Shown here: in pieces, positions 5,817 through 6,400 of the stretch
Numbering within the stretch: the first letter of the stretch is position 1
How the letters are laid out: each line of letters opens with the position of its first letter
NCBI GenBank assembly: GCA_024399225.1
Contig: JAKSHV010000064.1
Coordinates: 1 to 6,400 of the forward strand
Direction of reading: 5' to 3'
DNA: 6,400 nt
Source: an archaeon
GTDB lineage: Archaea > Thermoplasmatota > Thermoplasmata > Methanomassiliicoccales > Methanomethylophilaceae
Made by a program: the position numbers and the translations under genes
The notes under the pieces: generated by a model
Told to the model about the DNA's origin: nothing
The model's database searches: none
The model's input: only the letters and a program-made list of their open reading frames with translations

Positions 5817-6248
5817 CCTGGCGGTTGCGGAGGGATTCCTCTCGAGGACCGCATCCATCACATCGCCGAATGCAATCCCGGTGGCGACGGAGATGGTGAT
5901 GATGGTCTCGCCCGCGTCATAGCGCTCGTAGATCTGGGCCTTTGCCTCGGGGGAGAGCCTGCAGACGATCCTGTTCTCCTTGGCGGACCTGGAGACGTTG
6001 GGGGTGTTCCATTTGCTGGTGTGGCATTTGGGACATCTCTGGGGGCTTTCGTTGGCGGTTCCCCAGGAGTGCTCGCACTTCATGCAGGTGTACACGTGGT
6101 AGTTCTTCATCCAGAGGGTGGATCTGCACTTGGGACAGTTCTTCGGAAGGTCTCCTTTCTTACGGATCGCCCATTTGTGGGCGCACCTTGAACAGGTCAG
6201 AATGGAACCGGGTGCGACGGAGGAAGGTACTGTCTGCGTGTACTGCAT
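5811..6248 (-). CDS. Tandem zinc-ribbon protein with C-terminal helix-turn-helix
   Basis: The 145-residue protein has eight cysteines in four CxxC knuckles: C19/C22 with C38/C41, and C55/C58 with C72/C75. These are two consecutive four-cysteine zinc ribbons with very similar surroundings (CSRCAHKW... and CMKCEHSW..., each closing CPKC). The C-terminal part (about 98-135) reads LSPEAKAQIYERYDAGETI then ISVATGIAFGDVMDAVL, which fits a helix-turn-helix of the resolvase/regulator kind. Together they suggest a cytoplasmic DNA- or RNA-binding protein, probably a regulator. No catalytic motif is seen, and I do not know a named family with exactly this order. ATG 6248 is preceded by a TATA box at about the distance expected for leaderless transcription and by no Shine-Dalgarno. 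Two palindromes lie just upstream of that box. Nothing ties it to the importer beyond proximity. Confidence 0.82.
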   Translation of the reverse strand: MQYTQTVPSSVAPGSILTCSRCAHKWAIRKKGDLPKNCPKCRSTLWMKNYHVYTCMKCEHSWGTANESPQRCPKCHTSKWNTPNVSRSAKENRIVCRLSPEAKAQIYERYDAGETIITISVATGIAFGDVMDAVLERNPSATARI

Positions 6249-6271
6249 GAATATGACAATATAATCAATCC

Positions 6272-6279
6272 AATATAAA
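6272..6279 (-). promoter_or_regulatory. TATA box for the zinc-ribbon/HTH gene
   Basis: The minus strand reads TTTATATT. Its centre lies about 28 bp upstream of the ATG at 6248, so transcription should start within a few bases of the start codon. The absence of a ribosome site agrees with a leaderless mRNA. Confidence 0.6.
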
Positions 6280-6288
6280 ACATTCTAT

Positions 6289-6301
6289 TGACACCGTGTC
6301 A
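6289..6301. promoter_or_regulatory. 13-bp palindrome, possible operator
   Basis: TGACAC-C-GTGTCA is a perfect 6-bp inverted repeat around a single central base. It lies about 10 bp upstream of the TATA box of the zinc-ribbon/HTH gene, where archaeal activators and some repressors bind. The short spacer is poor for an RNA hairpin and favours a protein-binding site. Confidence 0.5.
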
Positions 6302-6303
6302 GT

Positions 6304-6323
6304 AATGTCCGATAACGGACATT
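6304..6323. promoter_or_regulatory. 20-bp palindrome next to the first, possible operator or hairpin
   Basis: AATGTCCG (6304-6311) and CGGACATT (6316-6323) are perfect 8-bp inverted arms around ATAA. The element starts two bases after the previous palindrome. As DNA it could be a second operator for the zinc-ribbon/HTH gene. As RNA it would make a tetraloop hairpin about 30 nt past the tRNA 3' end, though no T-run follows on the minus strand. Confidence 0.5.
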
Positions 6324-6352
6324 CACAAGGAACTGTACGATGAAAAGTCAAG

Positions 6353-6400
6353 TGGCGGGCGCGTAGGGATTCGAACCCTAGACTTACAGCTTAGGAGGCT
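6353..6400 (-). tRNA. tRNA-Arg (anticodon CCU), 3' portion, cut by window edge
   Basis: The minus strand from 6400 reads three bases of the anticodon stem (AGC), the loop CTCCTAA with T33 before anticodon CCT, and the stem return GCTGT. A 5-nt variable region (AAGTC) follows, then the T-arm TAGGG-TTCGAAT-CCCTA (6380-6364), acceptor strand CGCGCCC (6363-6357), discriminator G (6356) and an encoded CCA (6355-6353). The short variable loop rules out Leu and Ser classes. The D-arm and 5' acceptor strand lie outside the window. A short CTTTT (6347-6343) follows on the minus strand and may end transcription. Confidence 0.88.

Noticed and set aside
6388..6396. Reading the tRNA anticodon as TAA (Leu)
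   Set aside because: That register lacks U33 before the anticodon, and the 5-nt variable loop is not that of a Leu tRNA; the CTCCTAA loop gives CCU (Arg).

Overview
The window looks like a chromosomal segment of a moderately GC-rich methanogenic or related euryarchaeon. Several features point to an archaeon: TATA-box promoters about 25 bp from start codons (two genes look leaderless), GGAG/GGTGAT-type ribosome sites in front of operon-internal genes, a tandem zinc-ribbon plus helix-turn-helix protein, and an exported binding protein held by an N-terminal hydrophobic anchor with no lipobox. The binding protein's style (anchor, then a dockerin-like calcium-binding pair, then the binding domain) resembles proteins I associate with Methanomassiliicoccales (Thermoplasmatota). 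That taxonomic placement is inference, not a search result.

Layout. (1) 1-237, minus: the first 79 codons of a TetR/AcrR-type regulator, cut by the window edge. (2) 264-288: a GC hairpin plus T-run terminator for the gene upstream of it. (3) 297-1574, minus: a substrate-binding protein of the iron-chelate/corrinoid class with a dockerin-like EF-hand pair. (4) 1575-1638: a 64-bp divergent promoter. (5) 1639-5270, plus: a tight operon of permease 1, permease 2, a class I SAM methyltransferase and the ABC ATPase, perhaps followed by a short ORF overlapping by 4 nt (5267-5509). (6) 5534-5770 and 5811-6248, minus: a small basic protein and a double zinc-ribbon/HTH protein. (7) 6289-6323: two palindromes upstream of the zinc-ribbon gene. 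(8) 6353-6400, minus: the 3' part of a tRNA-Arg(CCU) gene with an encoded CCA.

How it works together. The binding protein, the two different FecCD/BtuC-type permeases and the FecE/BtuD-type ATPase make a complete type II importer for a metal chelate such as an iron-siderophore, heme or a corrinoid; the sequence does not say which. The binding protein is transcribed divergently from the membrane and motor genes, so the 64-bp region between them can control both arms. The parts least explained by a standard importer are the methyltransferase between permease and ATPase genes, the dockerin module on the binding protein, and an ATPase whose Q-loop glutamine position reads tyrosine. No gene-free stretch exceeds 300 bp.
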